This document shows positions 1 to 5,588 of a stretch of DNA of 9,238 nucleotides, piece after piece. The translations under genes were made by a program, and so were the position numbers. The stretch is from Methylococcaceae bacterium. GTDB lineage: Bacteria > Pseudomonadota > Gammaproteobacteria > Methylococcales > Methylomonadaceae. The stretch lies in NCBI GenBank assembly GCA_030699345.1, contig JAUYMX010000463.1:1-9238 (forward strand), read 5' to 3'. The notes under the pieces are model-generated. The model searched no databases. It was not told where the DNA came from and saw nothing but the letters and a program-made list of their open reading frames with translations. Position 1 is the first letter of the stretch; every line of letters begins with the position of its first letter.

Positions 1-33
1 CGTTCAGGGCCAGCCGGTCTGACCGCGGCGCCG

Positions 34-225
34 ATGGTTTTTCCGCCCACGTACCCCAGGCGCCTCGACCGCATCGATCTGCTGCGCGCGGTGGCCATGT
101 TGTGGATGACGGCCTACCACTTCTGTTTCGACCTCGACCATGGCTTATCATTAAATACCCCCGCACAACGCTCACCACAAAAACGGCAGTTGCCCGACGC
201 CTCCAGATTCCATTCCGATAACTGA
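34..225 (+). CDS. Truncated N-terminus of a DUF1624 / heparan-alpha-glucosaminide N-acetyltransferase-like membrane protein, broken at about base 143
   Basis: The first ~37 residues contain RLDRIDLLRAVAMLWM followed by a YHFCFDLDHG stretch. This matches the start of the DUF1624 / acyltransferase-like membrane protein family, where an R-I-D-x-L-R motif leads into the first transmembrane helix. After His-Gly (about base 143) the frame reads a non-membrane tail with no family resemblance and stops at 225. That tail is the antisense of the radical SAM gene and is not native. Family members are usually over 200 residues, so most of the protein is missing. The coding part is GC-rich and unlike the rest of the window. 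The frame is open to base 1, so the true start could lie upstream. A TGA at 20-22 in another frame could end a preceding gene. It is either a chimeric contig end or a recombination remnant, and it is not expected to be functional. Confidence 0.5.
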   Translation: MVFPPTYPRRLDRIDLLRAVAMLWMTAYHFCFDLDHGLSLNTPAQRSPQKRQLPDASRFHSDN

Positions 226-1184
226 TACCAATCCCTACCGATCAACAATTTGCCGCAGCTATGGCAATACGTGCTCTCTGCGGTCTTGTCATGCACATTA
301 CCCACGTAAGCGTAGCGAACGCCGTTATTTAGGGCGATTTGCCTTGCTTTTAATAAGGTCGAATGCGGTGTCCAGGGTTTATCGAGCATTTTCCAGTCGG
401 GATGAAACGCTGTGAAATGCATGGGCACATCCGGACCTAAGTTTTCCACTACCCACTGCGTCATCGCTTGCAGTTCGCTTTCTGAATCATTCTCGCCTGG
501 AATTAACAAGGTCGTCAGTTCCAGCCAAACGGAAGTTTCATGTTTGATGTATTTCAAAGTTTCCAGCACCGGGTCCAGATGCCCGCCGGTAATTTGGCGA
601 TAAAACCGTTCGCTGAAGGCTTTTAAATCGATGTTGGCGGCATCCATCCATTGATAAAACTCGACACGGGGCTCAAAGCACACATAACCTGCTGACACCG
701 CGACCGATTTTATGCCCAACTCTCGACAAGCTTGAGCAGTATCGATGGCATATTCATGAAACACCACCGGGTCGTTATAAGTGTAAGCAACACTGTCGCA
801 GCCGTAATCTTTGGCAGCTTGGGCAATCGCATGGGGCGATGCCTTTTTCATCAAGATGTCCATCTCTCGCGATTTGCTGATGTCCCAGTTCTGGCAGAAT
901 TTACAGGCCAGATTGCAACCGGCAGTGCCGAATGAAAATACCGGGGTACCGGGTAAAAAATGATTGAGTGGTTTCTTTTCGATAGGATCTATCGAAAAGC
1001 CGCTGGATCGGCCATAACTGGTCATAACAATCTGATCGTCCAGATTTTGCCGAACAAAGCACAAGCCGCGTTGATCTTTATGTAATTTACAAAATCGTGG
1101 GCAAAGATCGCATTGTATTCGACCATCATCGAGCTTGTGCCAATAGCGGGTTTTAACCGTATCGTGGCTAATAAATTCCGTCAT
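114..1184 (-). CDS. amrS: AmmeMemoRadiSam system radical SAM enzyme (3' end disrupted)
   Basis: A 356-residue radical SAM protein. The CxxxCxxC motif that binds the [4Fe-4S] cluster and SAM is at Cys90, Cys94 and Cys97 (GTAGCNLACKFCQNW). Upstream is an extra Cys cluster (Cys25, Cys28, Cys32, Cys42), and near the C-terminus are CHSC and CRFC pairs resembling a zinc-ribbon, an architecture typical of the AmmeMemoRadiSam radical SAM family. The ATG at 1184 is preceded by AAGGGAG (1190-1196) at 5-nt spacing, which supports the start. It faces away from the genes for proteins B and A, so the three genes form one locus around a shared regulatory region. The family is related to pyruvate formate-lyase activases, and the substrate is unknown. 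Residues after about ...FNDKP fall beyond the composition junction near base 140, so the last ~7 residues and the stop at 114 are probably foreign. The symbol is a family nickname. Confidence 0.9.
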   Translation of the reverse strand: MTEFISHDTVKTRYWHKLDDGRIQCDLCPRFCKLHKDQRGLCFVRQNLDDQIVMTSYGRSSGFSIDPIEKKPLNHFLPGTPVFSFGTAGCNLACKFCQNWDISKSREMDILMKKASPHAIAQAAKDYGCDSVAYTYNDPVVFHEYAIDTAQACRELGIKSVAVSAGYVCFEPRVEFYQWMDAANIDLKAFSERFYRQITGGHLDPVLETLKYIKHETSVWLELTTLLIPGENDSESELQAMTQWVVENLGPDVPMHFTAFHPDWKMLDKPWTPHSTLLKARQIALNNGVRYAYVGNVHDKTAESTYCHSCGKLLIGRDWYQLSEWNLEASGNCRFCGERCAGVFNDKPWSRSKQKW

Positions 1185-1407
1185 CTTATCTCCCTTCAGT
1201 CGCGTTAATTATTCCAACGTTGAATTGATTGAACTAACAAAGCATTGAATTAATCGACATAACTTATCAGATAAATGCCTTTAATTATTTCCGTAACACT
1301 ACTTAGGTAATGTTACGTATGGATGTTGGTACTTACTGCGCCTACTATGTACCGACAATAGTCGCGCCGCCGTTTTGTAGCGCTTGACCATTTCACAGGA
1401 TATTTAA
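1185..1407. promoter_or_regulatory. Divergent regulatory region between the AmmeMemoRadiSam transcription units
   Basis: A 223-bp AT-rich spacer separates the divergent starts of the radical SAM gene (minus) and the MEMO1-like gene (plus), so it must hold the promoters for both unless they lie farther inside the genes. It contains a strong inverted repeat at 1292-1317, a looser GGTAC/GTACC pair (1328-1332 and 1349-1353), and two TTGAATT copies (1220-1226 and 1245-1251). I could not assign a convincing -35/-10 pair in either direction. The MEMO1-like gene has a CAGGA ribosome site at 1396-1400, 7 nt before its ATG. Confidence 0.6.
1292..1317. repeat. Inverted repeat (candidate operator or hairpin) in the divergent spacer
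   Basis: The arms CGTAACA (1292-1298) and TGTTACG (1311-1317) are perfectly complementary. After one mismatched pair the symmetry continues with TAC/GTA around a TTAG centre. This gives a near-perfect 26-bp dyad of 11 positions per side with one mismatch and a 4-nt centre. It sits 108 bp from the radical SAM start and 90 bp from the MEMO1-like start. The position and symmetry suit a dimeric regulator's operator. There is no following T-tract in either direction, so it is not a normal terminator. The regulator is unknown. Confidence 0.55.
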
Positions 1408-2187
1408 ATGAACAGACAACCCGCAGTCGCCGGCACTTTTTATCCGGCCAACCCGCAGCAATTAGAAAACATGCTCGAGCAATTTTTAATTGAGGCTGAG
1501 ACGCCTGCAAAAGTGCCCAAAGTAATAATTGTTCCGCATGCCGGTTACGTCTATTCAGGCCCTATTGCGGCAACTGCTTACGTCAGATTAAAGCCCGCTC
1601 ATCATTCAATTACCCGTGTCGTGCTGATCGGCCCTTCGCATCACGTCGCGTTCAGAGGACTGGCTGTAAGTAGAGCCGAAGGGTTTAACACGCCGCTAGG
1701 GCTTATACCTGTTGATCGTCAGGCTGTTCAAGCCCTCACTCAACTGCCTTTTGTTGAATATATTGAACAAGCGCACGCCTTTGAACACAGCTTAGAAGTT
1801 CAGCTGCCTTTTTTACAAAAAGTGCTCGATAACTTTAGCATTGTGCCCATCGTTGCCAGTGATGCCACACCGGAAGAAGTCAGCGACGTACTGGGAATGC
1901 TGTGGGGCGGGCCTGAAACATTGATTGTAATCAGCTCTGATTTAAGTCATTACCATAATTACGCCACCGCCAGAAAATGTGATATGGCGACCAGTCAGAC
2001 CATTGAAGATCTCCAATACGAGGATCTCGACACCGAATCGGCCTGCGGCAGAGTCGGTATTAGCGGTCTATTAAAGCTGGCACGCGACAAATCCCTGACC
2101 ATTAAAACCATCGACCTGCGTAATTCTGGTGACACGGCGGGCGATAGACAAAAAGTAGTTGGGTACGGCGCTTATGTCATTGAATAA
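1408..2187 (+). CDS. amrB: AmmeMemoRadiSam system protein B (MEMO1 family)
   Basis: A 259-residue protein matching the MEMO1 family over its full length. Diagnostic segments, in order: VAGTFYPANP at the N-terminus, PHAGYVYSG (His44), GPSHHV (His78), HAFEHSLEVQLPF (residues 123-135), SSDLSHYH (His181), SACGR (Cys213) and NSGDTAGD (239-246). His44, His78, His181 and Cys213 align by motif with the four metal-site residues reported for human MEMO1 (His49, His81, His192, Cys244), so the metal-binding pocket looks intact. The fold is related to extradiol dioxygenases, but no dioxygenase activity is established for the family. No signal peptide is seen, so it is cytoplasmic. The ATG follows CAGGA at 7-nt spacing. 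Its 3' end overlaps the start of the AMMECR1-like gene, so the two are co-transcribed, and the divergent radical SAM gene completes the module. Confidence 0.95.
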   Translation: MNRQPAVAGTFYPANPQQLENMLEQFLIEAETPAKVPKVIIVPHAGYVYSGPIAATAYVRLKPAHHSITRVVLIGPSHHVAFRGLAVSRAEGFNTPLGLIPVDRQAVQALTQLPFVEYIEQAHAFEHSLEVQLPFLQKVLDNFSIVPIVASDATPEEVSDVLGMLWGGPETLIVISSDLSHYHNYATARKCDMATSQTIEDLQYEDLDTESACGRVGISGLLKLARDKSLTIKTIDLRNSGDTAGDRQKVVGYGAYVIE

Positions 2188-2731
2188 AGAACAGCAACAA
2201 CAATTACTGGCGCTGGCGAAAAGCTCGATTGAACACGGCTTAGAAACAGATCTGCCATTACCGGTCAATCTGGAAGATTTTCCTCCCGAATTACGAGAAA
2301 AGCGCGCTACCTTTGTCACATTAGAAAAACATCACCATCTGCGCGGCTGTATCGGCATGCTGGAAGCGGTCAGGCCATTAGCTGAAGATATAGCCGAAAA
2401 CGCCTTTGCCGCTGCCTTCGATGACCCGCGTTTTCCGCCGCTCAACATTCATGAGCTGAATGATTTAGAAATCCATCTGTCGATACTCAGCGCATCTGAG
2501 CCGATGTCATTTAATTCTGAGCAAGATTTACTGAGCCAGCTAAAGCCCGGCATTGATGGACTGATTTTCCAAGAAGGACAGCGACGCGGCACCTTTTTGC
2601 CCTCAGTCTGGGAGCAGTTGCCGGAGCCTAAACAGTTTTTAAGGCATCTAAAACAAAAAGCAGGATTTTCACCGGATTATTGGTCGAACACTATTCAGGT
2701 GTTTCGGTACCGGGTGGAGGCAATAGGGTAA
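2174..2731 (+). CDS. amrA: AmmeMemoRadiSam system protein A (AMMECR1 domain)
   Basis: A 185-residue AMMECR1-domain protein. The family signature LRGCIG is at residues 56-61, followed by a helix (LAEDIAENAFAAAF), DPRFPPL (84-90), the strand ELNDLEIHLSILS (94-106) and a C-terminal GTFLPSVWEQLP. The length is normal for a bacterial protein A. I chose the ATG at 2174. A TTG at 2159 would add five residues (MGTAL), but it lies deeper in the MEMO1-like gene with no better ribosome site. With the ATG the two genes overlap by 14 bp, which suggests coupled translation. The biochemical role is unknown. Co-occurrence with the MEMO1 homologue and radical SAM partner is the basis of the system name. It is cytoplasmic, with no membrane segments. 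There are about 126 bp before the next gene, which converges on it from the minus strand. Confidence 0.93.
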   Translation: MSLNKEQQQQLLALAKSSIEHGLETDLPLPVNLEDFPPELREKRATFVTLEKHHHLRGCIGMLEAVRPLAEDIAENAFAAAFDDPRFPPLNIHELNDLEIHLSILSASEPMSFNSEQDLLSQLKPGIDGLIFQEGQRRGTFLPSVWEQLPEPKQFLRHLKQKAGFSPDYWSNTIQVFRYRVEAIG

Positions 2732-2775
2732 ATGTAGTGGTTGGCAGGGTACGCGGTGCTTACTTGACTGAGCTG

Positions 2776-2808
2776 AACACCTCGACCCAATATTCTGGCC
2801 GAGGCGTT
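2776..2808. terminator. Candidate bidirectional terminator or 3'-UTR hairpin between convergent genes
   Basis: The spacer between two convergent genes (2732-2857) contains arms at 2776-2787 and 2797-2808 with a 9-nt loop. Read as minus-strand RNA, all 12 pairs form, ten Watson-Crick and two G-U. Read as plus-strand RNA, two positions become A-C mismatches, but the stem ends in a TTTT run (2807-2810), as expected for a terminator of the AMMECR1-like gene. No long U-tract follows on the minus side. Location and structure support termination, but the strength is uncertain. Confidence 0.5.
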
Positions 2809-2857
2809 TTACTGTTCAAATTGCTGGAAGATTGGGTGAGTTAAGACTTTTAGAAAA

Positions 2858-3727
2858 TCACAATCTAGCTAACAACTCTGCTTTCTTGGCGCTGAACTCT
2901 TCGTCGGTCAAGATGCCTTTATCTTTAAGATTGGCCAATTTCTCGATCGCCGCAAAAATATCCGCTTCTTGATTGACACCTTGAGTATTCACAATGTTTG
3001 GTTGAATTGGGAAAGGCTCAGGTTGAAATTCATCCTGCTTTTGCACAGGCACATTATCGATAGAAATGATGGGCAGCGAATTAACATCGACCAGCCCATA
3101 TTGACTGGTAAACGTAATAGAGCCGCCTACCGACTGTTGCTGGGAAAAACCACCGATCTGATGATCCAATGTATCGTAAAGCGTTACATGCCCATTGGCT
3201 TCGATAGCCAGCCGCCGAATGGTGGCAAAATAAGCATAACGCACATTATTTTGCGCGCCCGTACTGTTAGGAAATTGCAGTCCAGTCGGCCACCAATCTC
3301 CAGAACTACCGGCAGGTGGCGGCACAAATAAGCTAACCGGCCCGATGGGTCCAGAGCTATTTTGTTGCTGTCCGCCAGTGCCCGAATAGTTACCGGCGAA
3401 GTTGCTTTGCTGCTGAGTGCCTTGATTCTGTGACTGAAAGCTGCCGCTTTGAATAAGGCCCGGTTGATTAGCAATCAAATTGGAAAGCTCTTGGCACAAT
3501 CCGCCTACCGTGTTTTTTAAGCCGTTATTGAACATATCGCCCAACATAATCATGCCGCCCTTCATCCATTGGCCGGAACCGCCAAATTCAGGGTGACTAA
3601 ACTGCGCCATAGAACCGTTACCGTTAATTACCGACTGCAACATGCTGAATACCGCATCAGGACTAAAATTATAACGTTGGGCAATGTTGTTGATTACTTG
3701 CTGGCCTTCCGGCGTAAGCTGTCTCAT
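2858..3727 (-). CDS. SHOCT domain-containing protein
   Basis: A 289-residue protein of unknown function ending in a clear SHOCT (short C-terminal) domain at about residues 256-289 (DIFAAIEKLANLKDKGILTDEEF, then KKAELL). The conserved N-terminal part (about 1-90; LTPEGQQVI, FSPDAVFSML, FSHPEFGG, GGMIMLGDMFNNGL) matches a recurrent architecture in which this segment precedes SHOCT. A Q/S/G-rich low-complexity linker (about 92-128), a Pro-rich stretch (VPPPAG) and a beta-rich middle (about 160-222) separate the two. There is no signal peptide or membrane helix, so it is probably cytoplasmic. SHOCT domains are thought to mediate oligomerisation or protein contacts. The ATG at 3727 has a weak GTGAAG ribosome site (3735-3740) at 7-nt spacing and a good sigma70-like promoter just upstream. 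It is monocistronic and convergent with the AMMECR1-like gene. Confidence 0.85.
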   Translation of the reverse strand: MRQLTPEGQQVINNIAQRYNFSPDAVFSMLQSVINGNGSMAQFSHPEFGGSGQWMKGGMIMLGDMFNNGLKNTVGGLCQELSNLIANQPGLIQSGSFQSQNQGTQQQSNFAGNYSGTGGQQQNSSGPIGPVSLFVPPPAGSSGDWWPTGLQFPNSTGAQNNVRYAYFATIRRLAIEANGHVTLYDTLDHQIGGFSQQQSVGGSITFTSQYGLVDVNSLPIISIDNVPVQKQDEFQPEPFPIQPNIVNTQGVNQEADIFAAIEKLANLKDKGILTDEEFSAKKAELLARL

Positions 3728-3755
3728 TAGATAACTTCACTTGGTTAAGATGGGA

Positions 3756-3783
3756 ACTATAAAAGCTGAATCGTGAGTATCAA
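3756..3783 (-). promoter_or_regulatory. Sigma70-like promoter of the SHOCT gene
   Basis: Read on the minus strand, TTGATA (3778-3783) and TATAGT (3756-3761) are separated by 16 nt. Each differs from the consensus -35 and -10 boxes at only one or two positions. The predicted transcription start near 3749 gives a leader of about 22 nt before the ATG at 3727. The -35 box lies in the loop and arm of an inverted repeat. The prediction comes from sequence inspection only. Confidence 0.6.
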
Positions 3784-3797
3784 TAATACTCAGATTC
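3768..3797. repeat. Inverted repeat overlapping the SHOCT promoter -35 box (candidate operator)
   Basis: The left arm GAATC-G-TGAGTAT (3768-3780) pairs with ATACTCA-GATTC (3786-3797), giving 12 complementary pairs, one bulged G (3773) and a 5-nt loop (CAATA). The -35 hexamer of the minus-strand promoter lies inside it, so a protein bound here would occlude RNA polymerase. No substantial T-tract follows, which argues against a terminator. Confidence 0.5.
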
Positions 3798-4004
3798 TCG
3801 CCTGATTTTGATGGGTAAAGAGTAAATGAACTGCCAACTAAAAGCTCTCTTTATCAAACAAAGTGGCAATTGAGTTGCGTGCTAGCGCTTGTTCTAAAGA
3901 AAGTGTTTATAAATCAATATGATTAGGCAGGACTGTAGAGCTTGTGTAGCGTAGCGCCGCTGGAGCGATGAGTTAAACTTAGTTGTTATTCAATTTCAAA
4001 CATC
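3798..4004. other. Intergenic stretch with no assignable gene
   Basis: About 207 bp upstream of the SHOCT promoter region and before the repeat element. I see no ORF with coding character, no RNA gene and no convincing promoter. The segment around 3940-3975 has short GC-rich self-complementary words (AGCG next to CGCT) and could be a decayed copy of an intergenic repeat, but I cannot show this from one copy. Confidence 0.4.
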
Positions 4005-4122
4005 CGTAGGATGTGCCGACGAAGGACGACTGCATGGATGCAGGAGGTAGAGCAATGCAAGGAGCAATTGCCGAGGCGCATCGTTCGCGATTGATGCGCT
4101 TCGTACCTCAGCACATCCTACG
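4005..4122. repeat. Multi-hairpin intergenic repeat (REP/MITE-like), CGTAGGATGTGC ends
   Basis: A 118-bp segment bounded by perfect 12-bp terminal inverted repeats, CGTAGGATGTGC (4005-4016) and GCACATCCTACG (4111-4122). Nested inside are CTGCAT-GG-ATGCAG (4030-4043) and GCGCATC/GATGCGC (4076-4082 and 4093-4099), so the element could fold as a multi-arm structure. It starts two bases beyond the stop codon of the minus-strand membrane protein gene. The style resembles dispersed intergenic repeats I associate with Methylococcales genomes, but copy number cannot be judged here. It encodes no transposase, and any mobility would need one supplied elsewhere. Confidence 0.6.
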
Positions 4123-4124
4123 AG

Positions 4125-4526
4125 CTAAATTTGATTCAAGATGGTATCTACGAGCTGACTGGCTTCGGCAAGATAGAAAGAAGGGAAAAGAGCGTATAGA
4201 AGAACGACAACGAGTAACAGACGGCTTAGTAGCTCAAATAGGCGAATTCCAACTACAGCACGCCCCACATAGCCATACCAGCGCCGCGAACAATTAAAGG
4301 CAGACCGCCAATAACAAATCAGTCCGAAAAACATAAAACTAAACTCAAGAACCCCCAAGGGAATTGAAATAGCGGGGTTCAGCTCATATCCAAATGCAAA
4401 CAGATTTGCAAATCCCAATTTGCTGCCAATGACCATTGCTACTATCCATGGTAATACCGCAAGCAGGAGAAATGTAGGTAAAGCCTTTGCTTGGCCTTGC
4501 CATGCATTTCGTAGCCAATTCATCAT
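4125..4526 (-). CDS. Hypothetical membrane protein, about three transmembrane helices
   Basis: A 133-residue protein I do not recognise. Hydrophobic segments at about residues 17-36 (FLLLAVLPWIVAMVIG), 52-73 (AISIPLGVLEFSFMFFGLIC) and 98-119 (LFELLSRLLLVVVLLYALF) predict three inner-membrane helices. A short basic N-terminus (MMNWLRNAW) precedes the first, and an Arg-rich loop (CSRRWYGYVGR, 79-89) precedes the third. The membrane-protein composition over the full length argues that it is a real gene. The ATG at 4526 is followed at once by a second ATG (4523). Upstream AGG at about 7 nt is a weak ribosome site, so either start is possible. The gene stands alone, with one hairpin repeat right after its stop and another upstream. 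No function is assigned. Confidence 0.65.
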   Translation of the reverse strand: MMNWLRNAWQGQAKALPTFLLLAVLPWIVAMVIGSKLGFANLFAFGYELNPAISIPLGVLEFSFMFFGLICYWRSAFNCSRRWYGYVGRAVVGIRLFELLSRLLLVVVLLYALFPSFYLAEASQLVDTILNQI

Positions 4527-4629
4527 ATATGAGCCTAACGTAATATTTACGACATGGCATGTCTAATAAGCATCTGACCATATCGCTAAAAATAATGTAT
4601 TCCATTGTTCTATAGTATCGTAGATATAA

Positions 4630-4708
4630 GGATGGGAAGAGGCTTAGCCGAAACCCATCAACAACTACAATATCAACATTGATCGGTTTCTCTGCGTTCT
4701 ACCCATCC
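4630..4708. repeat. Hairpin-forming intergenic repeat, GGATGGG ends
   Basis: The terminal arms GGATGGG (4630-4636) and CCCATCC (4702-4708) are perfectly complementary, and an inner pair GAAACC (4650-4655) / GGTTTC (4685-4690) aligns with them as a long interrupted stem. Read on the minus strand it begins GTAGGATGGGT and runs into GAAACC, a word order typical of dispersed proteobacterial intergenic repeats. It lies 7 bp beyond the rfbA stop codon, so it would be transcribed at the 3' end of the rhamnose operon and may stabilise or end that mRNA. No long T-tract is present. Confidence 0.5.
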
Positions 4709-4715
4709 TACAACC

Positions 4716-5588
4716 CTACAGCTCAGCAATTTCCAGCAAATACTCCCCATAAGCGGTTTTACCCAAGGCGTTACCGCGTTTCACTAAATCTTCCTTAGAT
4801 AACCAACCTTGATGAAAGGCAATCTCTTCCAGACATGCGATTTTAAAGCCTTGGCGATTTTCAACGGTTTGCACAAATTGGCCGGCATCAATCAGGCTGT
4901 CGTGGGTGCCGGTATCCAGCCAGGCAAAGCCGCGGCCTAATATTTCGACGTTGAGCTGGTTATTTTCCAGATAGACGCGATTGATTTCAGTAATTTCCAG
5001 TTCACCGCGTGGCGATGGCTTAATACTTTTGGCATGTTTAACGACTTGATTGTCGTAAAAATACAAGCCGGTTACCGCGTAGTTTGATTTTGGTTGCGCG
5101 GGTTTTTCTTCGATGGATACGGCTTTGTTGTCTTGGTTAAATTCCACTACGCCAAAACGTTCGGCATCTTTAACTTTGTAACCTAACACCGTGGCGCCCT
5201 TATTGCGGGTCATGGCTCGCTTTAAACTGGCGGTAAAGCCTTGGCCGAAAAAGATATTGTCGCCCAACACCAAACAGGTATTGCTGTCACCGATAAAGTC
5301 TTCACCAATTAAAAACGCTTGCGCCAAGCCTTCCGGTTTGGGCTGCGCAGCGTATTCGATACGAATACCAAAATCGCTGCCGTCACCGAGCAGGTTTTTG
5401 AAATTAAGCTGATCCTCTGGCGTGGTAATGATCAGCACGTCCTGAATACCGGACAGCATTAACACCGACAGCGGGTAATAAATCATCGGTTTGTCGTACA
5501 CCGGCAATAGTTGTTTGGATACCGCTTTGGTGATGGGATGCAAACGGGTACCAGCACCACCGGCGAGAATAATACCTTTCCAACTCAT
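4716..5588 (-). CDS. rfbA: Glucose-1-phosphate thymidylyltransferase (dTDP-glucose pyrophosphorylase)
   Basis: A 290-residue enzyme that condenses glucose-1-phosphate with dTTP to make dTDP-glucose, the first step to dTDP-L-rhamnose. Nucleotidyltransferase signatures are complete: GGAGTRLHP (10-18), QPKPEGLAQAF (82-92), LGDN (108-111, with Asp110 as the likely metal ligand), EEKP (160-163), GELEIT (195-200) and WLDTGTHDSL (223-232, with Asp225 as the second metal ligand). The length equals that of typical RmlA proteins. I start it at the ATG at 5588, not the in-frame upstream start at 5651. The family begins MxWKGIILAGG, GGGAG (5596-5600) sits 7 nt upstream, and the ATG overlaps the rfbB stop as ATGA. 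It is the last gene of the cluster and probably depends on translation of rfbB. Confidence 0.97.
   Translation of the reverse strand: MSWKGIILAGGAGTRLHPITKAVSKQLLPVYDKPMIYYPLSVLMLSGIQDVLIITTPEDQLNFKNLLGDGSDFGIRIEYAAQPKPEGLAQAFLIGEDFIGDSNTCLVLGDNIFFGQGFTASLKRAMTRNKGATVLGYKVKDAERFGVVEFNQDNKAVSIEEKPAQPKSNYAVTGLYFYDNQVVKHAKSIKPSPRGELEITEINRVYLENNQLNVEILGRGFAWLDTGTHDSLIDAGQFVQTVENRQGFKIACLEEIAFHQGWLSKEDLVKRGNALGKTAYGEYLLEIAEL

Noticed and set aside
1313..1510. 65-codon minus-strand frame in the divergent spacer
   Set aside because: It is antisense to the start of the MEMO1-like gene, with no homology recognised and composition typical of a shadow frame.
2737..2844. Short GTG-started frame on the plus strand (35 codons) ending before the SHOCT gene stop
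   Set aside because: No ribosome site, no recognised motif, and it spans the hairpin at 2776-2808. The open frame also extends back into the AMMECR1-like gene, so it is most likely chance.
3940..3975. GC-rich self-complementary words resembling another intergenic repeat
   Set aside because: The symmetry is too short and imperfect to define element ends from a single copy.
4013..4297. 94-codon plus-strand frame (begins MPTKDDCMDAGG)
   Set aside because: It starts inside the terminal inverted repeat of the 4005-4122 element and continues antisense to the membrane protein gene. It has no ribosome site or protein-like character.
4384..4605. 73-codon minus-strand frame overlapping the membrane protein gene
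   Set aside because: It overlaps the hydrophobic, protein-like frame out of phase and shows no motif or ribosome site.
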